A DNA stretch of 64,000 bases from DATBGO01 sp036558005 (GTDB taxonomy: Bacteria > Actinomycetota > Actinomycetes > Streptosporangiales > Streptosporangiaceae): contig DATBGO010000235.1 in NCBI GenBank assembly GCA_036558005.1, positions 1 to 64,000 of the forward strand, in the 5' to 3' direction. The notes below the pieces were generated by a model that saw only the letters and a program-made list of their open reading frames with translations, made no database searches and was not told the DNA's origin. A program made the translations under genes and the position numbers. Shown here one piece after another: positions 38,117 through 45,549 of this stretch. Position 1 is the first letter of the stretch. Every line of letters begins with the position of its first letter.

Positions 38117-38267
38117 GGTGGCCTCCGCCCGCGCGCGGGGTCAAACCGGGCGGGCCGGGACGGTCAGGCCAGGCTCGGCCGGCCCGTCCCGGTCCAGACT
38201 GGATACCATCGAAGTAGCGGCGCCAGACCGGAGGGGCCGGCCCGGCGCGGCGGGACGCGAGGTACCA

Positions 38268-38678
38268 GTGGACGGGGACGAGGCCAGGCTACGGGTTTCT
38301 GACGCTGACCGGGATCACGCCGCGGGCGAGCTCAGCGAGCACTTCCAGGCCGGCCGGCTGACCCAGGACGAATTCGATGAGCGGGTAGGCAAGGCCATCA
38401 GCGCGCGCACCAGGGGCGACCTGGCCGAGCTGCTGGCCGACCTGCCGGCCACCCGCCCCGCGGACGGGCTGCCCGCGGCCAGGTCAGGCCCGCCCGTAAG
38501 GAGCGGGCTGTCCTGGACCGGCCCGCTGATCGCGATGGTGGCGGTCATCGCGGCGCTCACCGCGGTCAGCGCGGCCGCGGCCGGGCACGGGTACTGGGGC
38601 CCGCCATGGCCGCTGTTCCTGATCGCGTTCTTCGTGCTCCGCGGCCGGGCCAGGGGCTGGCACGGCGGCTCGCGCTAG
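38268..38678 (+). CDS. DUF1707 (SHOCT-like) membrane protein
   Basis: A 136-residue protein starting with the DUF1707 signature RVSDADRDHAAGELSEHFQAGRLTQDEFDERVGKAISARTRGDLAELLADLP, followed by one or two hydrophobic segments (about 82-105 and 112-126) and a basic tail. DUF1707 proteins are abundant in actinomycetes and functionally undefined; the domain resembles oligomerisation modules. GTG at 38268 after GAGG is chosen because the family starts right there; the frame is open to 38100 but without homology. Confidence 0.83.
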   Translation: MDGDEARLRVSDADRDHAAGELSEHFQAGRLTQDEFDERVGKAISARTRGDLAELLADLPATRPADGLPAARSGPPVRSGLSWTGPLIAMVAVIAALTAVSAAAAGHGYWGPPWPLFLIAFFVLRGRARGWHGGSR

Positions 38679-38780
38679 GCGCCACCGCGGGCTCGGAAGT
38701 TCACCGGCCCCTGGTGCCCTGCCAGGGCCGCAGCAGCGCGGGGAAGGCCCCGGGCAGCGCGACGGCGCAAGGTGCGGCCG

Positions 38781-39539
38781 TCAGGACACGGCAACTTTGG
38801 CGGGCGGCAGGCTGCCCTCCGCGGCGTTCCGCAGCTGGGTGAAGATGGCCAGGTCGTCGCTCTCCTCCGGGTGCCAGCGCAGGCCGACCCCGAACGGGTG
38901 CCCGGTGACCTCGGCCGCCGCCACGCTCTCGTCCTCCGCCCAGGCCACCGGGGTGAGGCCGCGGCCCAGCTTGTCCAGCGGCTGGTGGTGGCTGTCCGGC
39001 ACGGTCGCGGTCGTGCCGAAGACGCGGCCGGTGATGCTGCCGGCCGCGATCCGCACGGTGCGGCCGGCCAGCAAGCCTTCCCCGGCTGACGCCGCCGGGC
39101 CACCGCCGGCCGGCCGGGCGGGCGGCGCGGGCGGCACGGGGCTGGCCAGCGGCGAGACCAGGGTGCCGCCCAGGGCGACGTTGAGCACTTGCAGGCCGCG
39201 GGAGATGGCCAGGAACGGCAGCCCCGCCTCCACCGCCGCGCGGGCCAGCGCGATCTCGAAGGTGTCCCTGGCGTGCCCGGCCAGCCCGGCCGGGTCGTCG
39301 GCGCCCAGGCCGTGCCAGCGCGGGCCGAGGTCAGACCCGCCGCTGAACATCAGCCCGTCCAGCCCGGCGATCAGCCGGGCGGCGGCGCCGGCCAGCACCG
39401 GCGGCAGCAGTACCGGCGCGGCGCCGGCCCGCTCGATCGCCCGGGCGTAGACGGCCGGCGACAGCGCGACCTCGCGCACCCGGTCCTGCCAGGCGGCGGC
39501 GGCCAGGTCGGTGGTGATGCCAATCAGCGGCCGGGGCAT
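38781..39539 (-). CDS. Class I glutamine-amidotransferase-like peptidase C26 with Cys-to-Ser change
   Basis: A 252-residue protein of the gamma-glutamyl-GABA hydrolase (PuuD) family. The fold is clear: RPLIGITTD, LMFSGGSDLGPRWHG, LARAAVEAGLPFLAISRGLQVLNVALGG, DSHHQPLDKLG, VGLRWHPEES. The nucleophile position of the GxCRGxQ elbow is Ser113 (codon TCC) instead of Cys; the His223-Glu225 pair remains. The enzyme may therefore be inactive, a binding protein, or a serine-based variant. A Pro/Ala/Gly-rich insert lies at ~130-155. No puu genes are adjacent. Confidence 0.85.
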   Translation of the reverse strand: MPRPLIGITTDLAAAAWQDRVREVALSPAVYARAIERAGAAPVLLPPVLAGAAARLIAGLDGLMFSGGSDLGPRWHGLGADDPAGLAGHARDTFEIALARAAVEAGLPFLAISRGLQVLNVALGGTLVSPLASPVPPAPPARPAGGGPAASAGEGLLAGRTVRIAAGSITGRVFGTTATVPDSHHQPLDKLGRGLTPVAWAEDESVAAAEVTGHPFGVGLRWHPEESDDLAIFTQLRNAAEGSLPPAKVAVS

Positions 39540-40005
39540 GCGGGGTCCTCCAACCAGGGCGCGGGGAACCAGGCGGAGCGGAACGAGAGCGCGACCTGCT
39601 AGTCACTGAGCGTGATCGTTCCCCGGTTAATCGCTAATGCGCTCGGGCTGACCTTACCAGTCAGCAAACCGCGGATTGGCGGCCCCGCCGGAAAGCGGCC
39701 AAGCGAGCTGGCCGGCTTCCCGGCGCGGGCCGGCGAACGCATTCTCGCTACGCTGCGTACTCTTCATCCGTGCTTAGCTCGAATGGGTTGTATGCAGCAT
39801 CTGGCGATGCCAGACTCACGTCGTGGCCATAGCGCTTGACCGCGGCTTCCCCGAAGACCGCTCCAGCGGCAATTCCGCAGGTCAGCAGCGTCTTGGTATT
39901 GTCAGTCAGTTCACCGGGCACCGCATTGGCGAGCGCCTTTCCCCGGTCACCCCGGGTACCGGGCCCGATTCGGCCCAGCGCTCCGGATCCGCTTGGCAGC
40001 CGGCC
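39540..40005. other. Extended low-coding interval between C26 peptidase and flavohaemoglobin
   Basis: About 466 bases of visibly lower GC content, with a looser third-position pattern than the flanks. The only candidate coding region is the 57-codon minus-strand frame at 39748-39921. Otherwise I see no repeat ends, tRNA or transposase fragment. The flavohaemoglobin promoter should lie in its right half or just beyond. Confidence 0.5.
39748..39921 (-). CDS. Possible small protein, 57 residues
   Basis: A GTG-initiated minus-strand frame encodes 57 residues with a hydrophobic helix (TLLTCGIAAGAVFGEAAV) and an acidic, aromatic tail ending NPFELSTDEEYAA. The C-terminal half does not look like the Arg/Pro-rich translations typical of antisense frames here. 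No good ribosome site is seen at the GTG, and the 5' half lies opposite the longest possible flavohaemoglobin frame. It could be a small membrane protein, a remnant of a DUF998-like membrane protein (the TKTLLTCGIAAG start is reminiscent), or chance. No function is proposed. Confidence 0.3.
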   Translation of the reverse strand: MPGELTDNTKTLLTCGIAAGAVFGEAAVKRYGHDVSLASPDAAYNPFELSTDEEYAA

Positions 40006-41202
40006 TTGCCGCACCGCAATCCACGCGACGCAGATGATGAATTCACAAGTTGTGAAGATGATCCCCATTTCGGCCCGGCGCTGGCCCGGGAAGCGTTCCG
40101 GCAGCTGGAACGGCACGGCTCGAAAGGGATGGAATACTTCTATACTCACCTCTTCATTAAGCATCCGGAAATCCGGGCCATGTTCCCGCTCACCATGAGT
40201 GAGCACCAGCAGCGGGTGTTCGAGGCGGTGGTCCGGCTGAGCCGCTCCCTGGCCAGCCCCGATGACCTTCGCGCCTACGCCGGGCAGATTGGCCGTGATC
40301 ACCGCAAATTCGGCGTTAAGGAAAAGCACTACGAGGCATTCTTCGGCGCTCTGCTGGAGACCGTGCGTTATTTCAGCGGGCCGGACTGGACGCCGCGCAC
40401 GCAGGCCGCGGTGGCCGCGGCGCTGGAGCACACCGCGACGGCGATGCGCGAGGCCGCCGCGCAGGACGCGCAGCGCCAGCCGGCCTGGTGGGTCGGTGAG
40501 GTCGTCGGGCATGAGCTGCGCACCCCGAGCCTGGCCGTCCTGCGGATCCGGCCCGGCCAGCCGCTGCGGTACCGGGCCGGCCAGTACATATCCGTTCAGG
40601 TAGCGCGCTGGCCGCGGGTGTGGCGGGACTACTCCCTGGCCTGCCCGCCGCGCCCGGACGGGCTGCTCGAACTGCACGTCAGGGCGGTGCGCGGCGGCAT
40701 CGTCAGCAACTGCCTCGTGCACCGCTGCCAGCCCGGCGACACCCTGCTGCTCGGCCCGGCCCGGGGTGAGATGACCGCGCCGGCCAGCCCGGCCCGCGAC
40801 CTGGTCTGCCTGGCCGGCGGCAGCGGCCTGGCCCCGGTCAAGGCGATCATCCAGGATACGATCGCCGCGGCGGCTGGCGCGGCCCGGCGGCCCGCGATCA
40901 CGCTGTTCTTCGGCGCCCGCCGGGCCAGCGAGCTCTACGACCTGCCCGCGCTGCGGGCGATGGCCGCGGCCTACCCGCGGCTGACCGTGATACCGGTGGT
41001 GTCGGCGGAGCCGGGCTACCCGGGCGTCACCGGGCCGCTCCCGGCCCTGGTTCGCCAGCTGCCCAGGCTCGCGGGCAGCGAGATCTACCTCTGCGGCCCG
41101 GACCCGATGGTGCGCGAGGCCTCGCTGCTGCTCGCCCGCCGCGGCGCGGCCGGGCTGGTCCATCACGACCCGCCGCGCGGCGGCATCAGCCTGCGCGGAT
41201 AG
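40006..41202 (+). CDS. Flavohaemoglobin-like protein (globin plus FAD/NAD reductase)
   Basis: Globin domain (FGPALAREAFRQLERHG, MEYFYTHLFIKHPEIRAMFPLTM, distal region, proximal His in IGRDHRKFGV) followed by a ferredoxin-reductase-type FAD domain (RYRAGQYISVQV, RDYSLACPPR, GGIVSNCLVHRC) and an NAD domain (VCLAGGSGLAPVKAII, SEIYLCGPDPMV). Such proteins detoxify nitric oxide or bind O2. The start is unclear: in-frame starts are ATG 39823, TTG 40006 and ATG 40129 only. The last would cut off helix A, the first adds 60 unconserved residues; TTG 40006 is a compromise without a visible ribosome site. The protein is a divergent hmp relative with the proximal AWWxGEVVxHE linker typical of actinomycetes. 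Confidence 0.85.
   Translation: MPHRNPRDADDEFTSCEDDPHFGPALAREAFRQLERHGSKGMEYFYTHLFIKHPEIRAMFPLTMSEHQQRVFEAVVRLSRSLASPDDLRAYAGQIGRDHRKFGVKEKHYEAFFGALLETVRYFSGPDWTPRTQAAVAAALEHTATAMREAAAQDAQRQPAWWVGEVVGHELRTPSLAVLRIRPGQPLRYRAGQYISVQVARWPRVWRDYSLACPPRPDGLLELHVRAVRGGIVSNCLVHRCQPGDTLLLGPARGEMTAPASPARDLVCLAGGSGLAPVKAIIQDTIAAAAGAARRPAITLFFGARRASELYDLPALRAMAAAYPRLTVIPVVSAEPGYPGVTGPLPALVRQLPRLAGSEIYLCGPDPMVREASLLLARRGAAGLVHHDPPRGGISLRG
40042..40056. promoter_or_regulatory. 15-bp perfect palindrome upstream of / at the flavohaemoglobin start
   Basis: TTCACAAGTTGTGAA is a perfect 7-1-7 inverted repeat in an AT-richer pocket, close to the conserved start of the globin fold (helix A begins about 40066). 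It looks like an operator for a dimeric repressor. If so, the true translation start probably lies close to or after it. The regulator is not identified; NO-responsive factors often control such genes. Confidence 0.45.
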
Positions 41203-41307
41203 CCGCCAGCCGGCTAGATTCCCGGCCGGCCCCGGCATCTCGATAGCATCGGAGCCGGGCAGCCGCGGGCCCGGGCCGCCCTTGGCCAGCAGCGGAAGGA
41301 GACCGCC

Positions 41308-42066
41308 ATGACCGACGCACGCGGCTCCAGGCTGGGCTACGCGCCTGCCCCCGGTGACGGCCAGGACGCCCAGGGCGCCGCCCCCGCACCAGGCAGCACA
41401 GCACCAGGCAGCACAGCACCAGCCAGCACAGCACCAGCCAGCACAGCACCAGCCAGCGCCCCGCCGGCCAGCACCCCACCGGGCGGCGCGCTGAACGGTA
41501 CCCTCGCGCTGGTCAACAGCGGCCTGTTCGCGGACGCGTCGAACTTCGAGCTGCGCTTCGTCGAGGACTACGACCGGATCGCGACGATCGTCAGCGCGCT
41601 CCGCACCCTCGGCCTGAAAGTGGTGCTGACCAGTGGCTCGTTCGACATCATCCACGAGGGCCACTCGATGTACCTGGAGGCCGCCCGGCGGTTCGGCGAC
41701 TTCCTCATCGTCGGCCTGGACAGCGACGAGAAGATCAGCGCGCGCAAGGGCCCGCACCGGCCCGCCGTGCCCGAGCTGGAGCGGCTGCGGATGGTGACCC
41801 ACCAGCGCGGGGTCGGCCTGGTCACGCTCAAGCACCTGCGGCACGAGCGGTGGAACCTGATCAAGGTGGTCCGGCCGGACGTGCTGGTCGCCACCGCGGA
41901 CACCTACGCCCCCGCCCAGATCGCCGAGCTGGAAGCGCGCTACTGCGGCCGGGTCGAGGTGCTGGAACGGATGGCCACCGTCAGCACGTCCGCCCGGCTG
42001 CGCCGGATCCAGCTCGGCCTGCCCGAGCCCGACCAGCCCGAGCGGCCCGCCCAGGACGGCCGTTGA
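41308..42066 (+). CDS. RfaE-C/cytidylyltransferase-like nucleotidyltransferase
   Basis: A 252-residue protein: a Pro/Ser/Thr/Ala-rich N-terminal ~60 residues, partly encoded by 15-bp tandem repeats, then a HIGH-type nucleotidyltransferase fold (VVLTSGSFDIIHEGHSMYLEAARRFGDFLIVGLDSDEKISARKG, with HEGH as the HxGH motif, and MATVSTSARLRRI as the ISTS-like motif). The family activates sugar or alcohol phosphates with CTP or ATP. The ATG follows GAAGGAG. The stop overlaps the TTG start of the dCMP-deaminase-like gene by 4 nt, so the two probably act together. Substrate unknown. Confidence 0.8.
   Translation: MTDARGSRLGYAPAPGDGQDAQGAAPAPGSTAPGSTAPASTAPASTAPASAPPASTPPGGALNGTLALVNSGLFADASNFELRFVEDYDRIATIVSALRTLGLKVVLTSGSFDIIHEGHSMYLEAARRFGDFLIVGLDSDEKISARKGPHRPAVPELERLRMVTHQRGVGLVTLKHLRHERWNLIKVVRPDVLVATADTYAPAQIAELEARYCGRVEVLERMATVSTSARLRRIQLGLPEPDQPERPAQDGR
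41387..41476 (+). repeat. 15-bp tandem repeat within the nucleotidyltransferase gene
   Basis: About six units of CACCAGSCAGCACAG (first four nearly identical, the last two degenerate) encode a PGSTA/PASTA-type pentapeptide tract. Unit length is a multiple of three, so copy-number change would preserve the frame and only lengthen the disordered N-terminal tail. Confidence 0.85.
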
Positions 42067-42923
42067 AGCAGGTTTTGCTGTACCTGCCGGTCATCCACGC
42101 CGGCTACGAGGCGTTCCTGAGCCGCCACCAGGACGCCGCGGAGATCCTGCTGCTCGGCGCCGGGTTCAGGGAGCGCTACCCGAGCCTGGCCAAGGACATC
42201 AGGGCGCTGGAGCCGGCCAGGGCAGCGCGGTACCTGCGGGCCGCTGGCTGGCGGGCCCCGGTCACCGTGGTCGAGCCGGACGGCCTGCCCGCCGCCGTCA
42301 GCGCCAGCGTGCTGGTCCTGCCGGACGAGGAGATCATGCGCGACCTCGCGGCCCGCCACCAGCTCGCGGCCGGCCGGGAGCTGATCTTCGACCGGACCTT
42401 CCTGCGCTGGGACCGGGCCTGGAGCACCGCCGAGCACCCGGTCAGCTTCGGCGCGGCGATCAGTGCCGCCGAGCTCCCCCGCGCGATGCTCGGCCTGGCC
42501 GCCGAGCTGGCCGACCGCAGCTCGGACTGGTGGCGGCAGGTCGGCGCGGTGGCCGCGCGCGGCGGCACGATCCTGGGCACCGGGTGGAACCGGCATCACC
42601 CGTCGGAATACGCGCCATACCAGGACGCGGACCCGAGGGACGGGTTCGAGCGCGGGGTGCGGGCCGACCTGTCCACCGCGATCCACGCCGAGGCCGCGGT
42701 GATCGCGCAGGCGGCCCGGGCCGGGGTCAGCCTGGAGGGCGCCGACCTGTACGTCAGCACGTTCCCGTGCCCGGCCTGCGCCCGGCTGATCGCCGAGGCC
42801 GGGTTCCGCCGCTGTTACTTCTCCCGCACCTACTCGGTGCTGGAGGGCGACCTGGTGCTGCACGCCGCCGGGGTGGAGCTGATCTGGGTCGACACCGGCG
42901 GCGCTAGCCAGGCCGGGAGCTGA
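42063..42923 (+). CDS. Two-domain deaminase of the dCMP/cytidine deaminase family
   Basis: A 286-residue protein. The C-terminal half is a zinc-dependent deaminase: AVAARGGTILGTGWNRHHP, catalytic HAE in TAIHAEAAVIAQAAR, and PCPAC (FPCPACARLIAEAGF) as the Cys pair, with RCYFSRTYSVLEGDLVL. The N-terminal ~130 residues (LLYLPVIHAGYEAFLSRH, ILLLGAGFRERYPSLAKDIRAL) form a separate domain I do not recognise. A TTG start overlaps the nucleotidyltransferase stop (TTGA). Neighbouring DHFR and ThyA genes make dUMP supply an attractive role, but the extra domain suggests a different or additional function. Confidence 0.8.
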   Translation: MKQVLLYLPVIHAGYEAFLSRHQDAAEILLLGAGFRERYPSLAKDIRALEPARAARYLRAAGWRAPVTVVEPDGLPAAVSASVLVLPDEEIMRDLAARHQLAAGRELIFDRTFLRWDRAWSTAEHPVSFGAAISAAELPRAMLGLAAELADRSSDWWRQVGAVAARGGTILGTGWNRHHPSEYAPYQDADPRDGFERGVRADLSTAIHAEAAVIAQAARAGVSLEGADLYVSTFPCPACARLIAEAGFRRCYFSRTYSVLEGDLVLHAAGVELIWVDTGGASQAGS

Positions 42924-43350
42924 ACCGCATCCGGACCGGCTGGCCGTCCGCCGGGCCGGCGTCCCCGACCAGCACGTGGGCGTGCACGTGCCGGATGGTC
43001 GCGCCGGTGCGCGCGCAGTCGCCGTTGCGGATGCCCAGGCCGTAGTGGCCCAGCCGGTAGTGGTCGCGGACCAGGCCGAGCGCGGCCCAGAAGTCCTGCC
43101 GGACCGCCTCGTCCAGGTCGAGCATGTCGGTCGCGTGCTGGCCGGGCACCAGCAGCAGGTGCAGCGCGGTGCCCCGGTAGGGGAACTCGTTCGGGGTGAC
43201 GCTCCAGTGCTCGGTGCGCAGCAGGATCTGCTGCCGCGGGTGCGCGGCCAGCACGTCCGGGCAGAACAGGCACCGGCCCAGTGCGTCGAGCCTGCGCATC
43301 TCGGCCAGCTGCGCGGGGGTCCGGGAGTTCTCGAAGCAGTACAGGCTCAC
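42904..43350 (-). CDS. HIT-family hydrolase
   Basis: A 148-residue histidine-triad protein. The triad is HVHAHVL, preceded by ALHLLLVPGQHATDM, and an N-terminal Cys pair (CLFCPDVL) may bind zinc. HIT enzymes split nucleotide phosphoramidates, dinucleotides or nucleotidylated metabolites. It overlaps the convergent deaminase gene by 20 nt and overlaps the DHFR gene by 4 nt, so it belongs to the thyA-dfr-HIT operon. Substrate unknown. Confidence 0.85.
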   Translation of the reverse strand: MSLYCFENSRTPAQLAEMRRLDALGRCLFCPDVLAAHPRQQILLRTEHWSVTPNEFPYRGTALHLLLVPGQHATDMLDLDEAVRQDFWAALGLVRDHYRLGHYGLGIRNGDCARTGATIRHVHAHVLVGDAGPADGQPVRMRFSSRPG

Positions 43351-43901
43351 GTCCGCGCCCGGTGATAGTCGAGGAACGAGAACGCCAGCCCGCCGCCGGG
43401 CCCGCCCGCGGCCTGGCCGGCCTGGTGGTGTTCGGCCGCGCGCAGCTCGAACCCGTCCAGGCAGCCCGCGGGCAGGTACCTGTCCCCGTCGAAGTCCTGG
43501 TGGATCCTGGTCAGGTAGATCCGGTCCACCGATCCAAGCGCCTGGCGCAGCACCGCGGCGCCGCCGATCACGAAGAACTCCTGCTGCCCCGCGGCGGCGG
43601 CCAGGTCCCGCGCCGCGGCCAGCGCGGCGGCCACCGACGGCGCGTACCTGACCGCGGCGCCGCCGGCCTGGCTGCCCGCGCCGTCACCGCCGCCGCTGGT
43701 GATCACCACCGAGGTCCGGCCGGGCAGCGGGCGGCCGAGCCTGGCCAGGATCGACTCGTGCGTGAGCCGCCCCATCACCAGCACGTGGCCCATCGTGAGC
43801 GCCTGGAACCGGCGCAGGTCGGCGGGCAGGTGCCAGGGCAGGGCGCCATCCGCGCCGATCACGTCGTTCGCGGCGGCCGCCACGATCGCCGAGGCGATCA
43901 C
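43347..43901 (-). CDS. folA: Dihydrofolate reductase
   Basis: A 184-residue NADPH-dependent enzyme regenerating tetrahydrofolate. Visible are IVAAAANDVIGADGALPWHLPADLRRF (with the active-site Asp), MGRLTHESI replacing the usual MGRKTWESI, VVITSGGG, FFVIGGAAVLRQAL and DRIYLTRIHQDFDGDRYLP. Replacement of the conserved Lys-Thr-Trp by Leu-Thr-His is slightly unusual. The start overlaps the thyA stop by 4 nt, giving the common thyA-folA pair, here followed by a HIT gene. Confidence 0.93.
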   Translation of the reverse strand: MIASAIVAAAANDVIGADGALPWHLPADLRRFQALTMGHVLVMGRLTHESILARLGRPLPGRTSVVITSGGGDGAGSQAGGAAVRYAPSVAAALAAARDLAAAAGQQEFFVIGGAAVLRQALGSVDRIYLTRIHQDFDGDRYLPAGCLDGFELRAAEHHQAGQAAGGPGGGLAFSFLDYHRART

Positions 43902-44806
43902 GGCGCGACCGGGATCGCCGGGATGGCCGGGTGCGGGTCGTAGTCAGCCAGCTCGAAGTGCCCGGCCCGGAAGTCGTGGATGTCGCTGACCTGCCGCCCG
44001 GCCGCGGTCAGCGTGACCGTCGGCAGCCGCCGCGGCGGCCGCCCCAGCATGACCCGCACCGCGGCGGCCTGGTCGGCGTAGACGTGCGCGTCGGAGATGC
44101 TGTGGTAGTAGACCGCCGCGGGGATCGCGGTGAGCTGCTCCAGCATCAGCGTCAGCGCGGCGTACTGCACCATGTTGGCCGGGACGCCCACCGGCACGTC
44201 CCCGGACCGCTGGAACATGTGCAGGTGCAGGCGGCCGCCGATGACCCGGACGTGCACCCAGCCGTGGCAGGGCGCGATCGTTGTGCGCGGCGTCTTGCCG
44301 GCCCCGCGCACCTGGTACTGCGGTATCCACGGGGAGACGAAGTGGGTGCGGTCCCCCGGCAGTTCCCTGATCTGCTCGACCAGGTGCTTGAACTGGTCGA
44401 ACCCGCCGCCCTCGGCGGTGGGGAACCGCTCGAACGCCGCGCCGTAGGAGCCCGGCCCGAGGTTTCCCGGCGGCAGCCCGCGCTTGGCGGTCTTCTCCGG
44501 CGTGGCCCACGCGTCCCACCAGTCACAGCCGAACTCGGCCAGCTCGTCGAGGGTGGTGGCGCCGTTGATGAAGGCGCACAGCTCGCCGACCGGCTTGCGC
44601 CAGAACGACCGGAGGCTCCGCTCGGTGATCACCGGGAAGCCGTTGGCCAGCTCGAACCGCATGACCTGCTGCATCAGCGTGTAGGCAGGCGGCCCCTGCC
44701 GGGTGGGCACCAGCTCGCCGGCCGACATGATCCGGTCCAGCAGCTGCTGGTACTGGGAATCGGGCCGGCGCTGCTCAACCGGTAGATATTCGAGCGCTGA
44801 CCCCAT
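43898..44806 (-). CDS. thyA: Thymidylate synthase ThyA
   Basis: A 302-residue enzyme methylating dUMP with methylene-THF. The catalytic Cys is in TTIAPCHGWVHVRV, and nucleotide-binding QRSGDVPVGVPANMVQYAALTLMLEQ, the HSISDAHVYADQ motif and the N-terminal GELVPTRQGPPAYTLMQQVMRFELANGFPVITERSL are recognisable. It diverges from the classic DRTGT/PCH pattern in several places. ATG at 44806 is chosen over the open frame to 44854. It heads the thyA-folA-HIT operon, divergent from a secreted-protein gene. Confidence 0.9.
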   Translation of the reverse strand: MGSALEYLPVEQRRPDSQYQQLLDRIMSAGELVPTRQGPPAYTLMQQVMRFELANGFPVITERSLRSFWRKPVGELCAFINGATTLDELAEFGCDWWDAWATPEKTAKRGLPPGNLGPGSYGAAFERFPTAEGGGFDQFKHLVEQIRELPGDRTHFVSPWIPQYQVRGAGKTPRTTIAPCHGWVHVRVIGGRLHLHMFQRSGDVPVGVPANMVQYAALTLMLEQLTAIPAAVYYHSISDAHVYADQAAAVRVMLGRPPRRLPTVTLTAAGRQVSDIHDFRAGHFELADYDPHPAIPAIPVAP

Positions 44807-44936
44807 GGCACTGCACCCTACCGCCGGGCCGGCCTGCGCGCGTCCGGTGGTCATGGCGGGGCCGTTGCCCTAGCATCCAGCCCCAGCTCATTCCTGTTTT
44901 CGCAGGTCACATCTACGCCATTAGGGGGATTTGTCC

Positions 44937-45542
44937 ATGCATCGCATGCCCACCATCGCCGCAGGCATCGCCTTAGCCATGAGCCTGGGGGCCGGCCTCC
45001 TCGCCAGCGCGCCCGCCGTGGCCAGCACGGCCGGCCCGGCTCGACCGGCAAACCCGCCCGGGCCAGCCGTCACCGACGGGCCGGCCAGCACCGCCAGGCC
45101 GGCCAGCACCGGCGCGTTCGGGAGCTGGGCCAGCGCGCAGCACGCGGCCGGGTTCGGCCTGCGCAAGCCGGCCCGCACCTTCGGGCTGCGCCGCGGCCCG
45201 ATCGTGGTCAGCCGGTGCCAGGCCGCTGGCAAGCTGTCCAGGCGGAACGTGATCGCGAGCTACGGCTCAGCCCTGCGTCGGCTGCTCGCGCTCAGCCAGA
45301 ACAACTCCGGCGGCGCGTGCGGGAACTTCGGCGCGGCCAGGAAGCTCGGCCACTACCGGGTCCTGGGCCGCCGCGCCACCTTGTGGGGCGCCTGCGGCAA
45401 GCACATCGGCCCGTCCTGCTCATCCCGCAAGATCTCGCTGTTCCTGGTCTGGGCCAAGCACCGCAGGTACTACCTGGCCTCCTCGCACAACGAGCGGCGG
45501 CGCACCCTCGTCCGGTTCGCCCGCGGCCTGCGCGGCGCCTGA
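44937..45542 (+). CDS. Secreted protein of unknown function
   Basis: A 201-residue protein with an N-terminal signal peptide (short basic start, hydrophobic IAAGIALAMSLGAGLLASAPAVA, AxA cleavage near residue 28), a Pro/Ala/Thr-rich linker (~30-62) and a basic C-terminal domain of ~120 residues with five Cys (CQAAG, GGACGNF, GACGKHIGPSC), probably forming disulfides outside the cell. The ATG at 44937 has AGGGGGA seven bases upstream. I do not recognise the C-terminal domain. It stands alone between divergent thyA and convergent trpE genes. Confidence 0.75.
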   Translation: MHRMPTIAAGIALAMSLGAGLLASAPAVASTAGPARPANPPGPAVTDGPASTARPASTGAFGSWASAQHAAGFGLRKPARTFGLRRGPIVVSRCQAAGKLSRRNVIASYGSALRRLLALSQNNSGGACGNFGAARKLGHYRVLGRRATLWGACGKHIGPSCSSRKISLFLVWAKHRRYYLASSHNERRRTLVRFARGLRGA

Positions 45543-45549
45543 CCGCCGG

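Noticed and set aside
40060..41844. Minus-strand frame opposite the flavohaemoglobin and nucleotidyltransferase genes
   Set aside because: Only the last 57 codons (39748-39921) have unbiased composition; the rest is antisense to well-supported genes.
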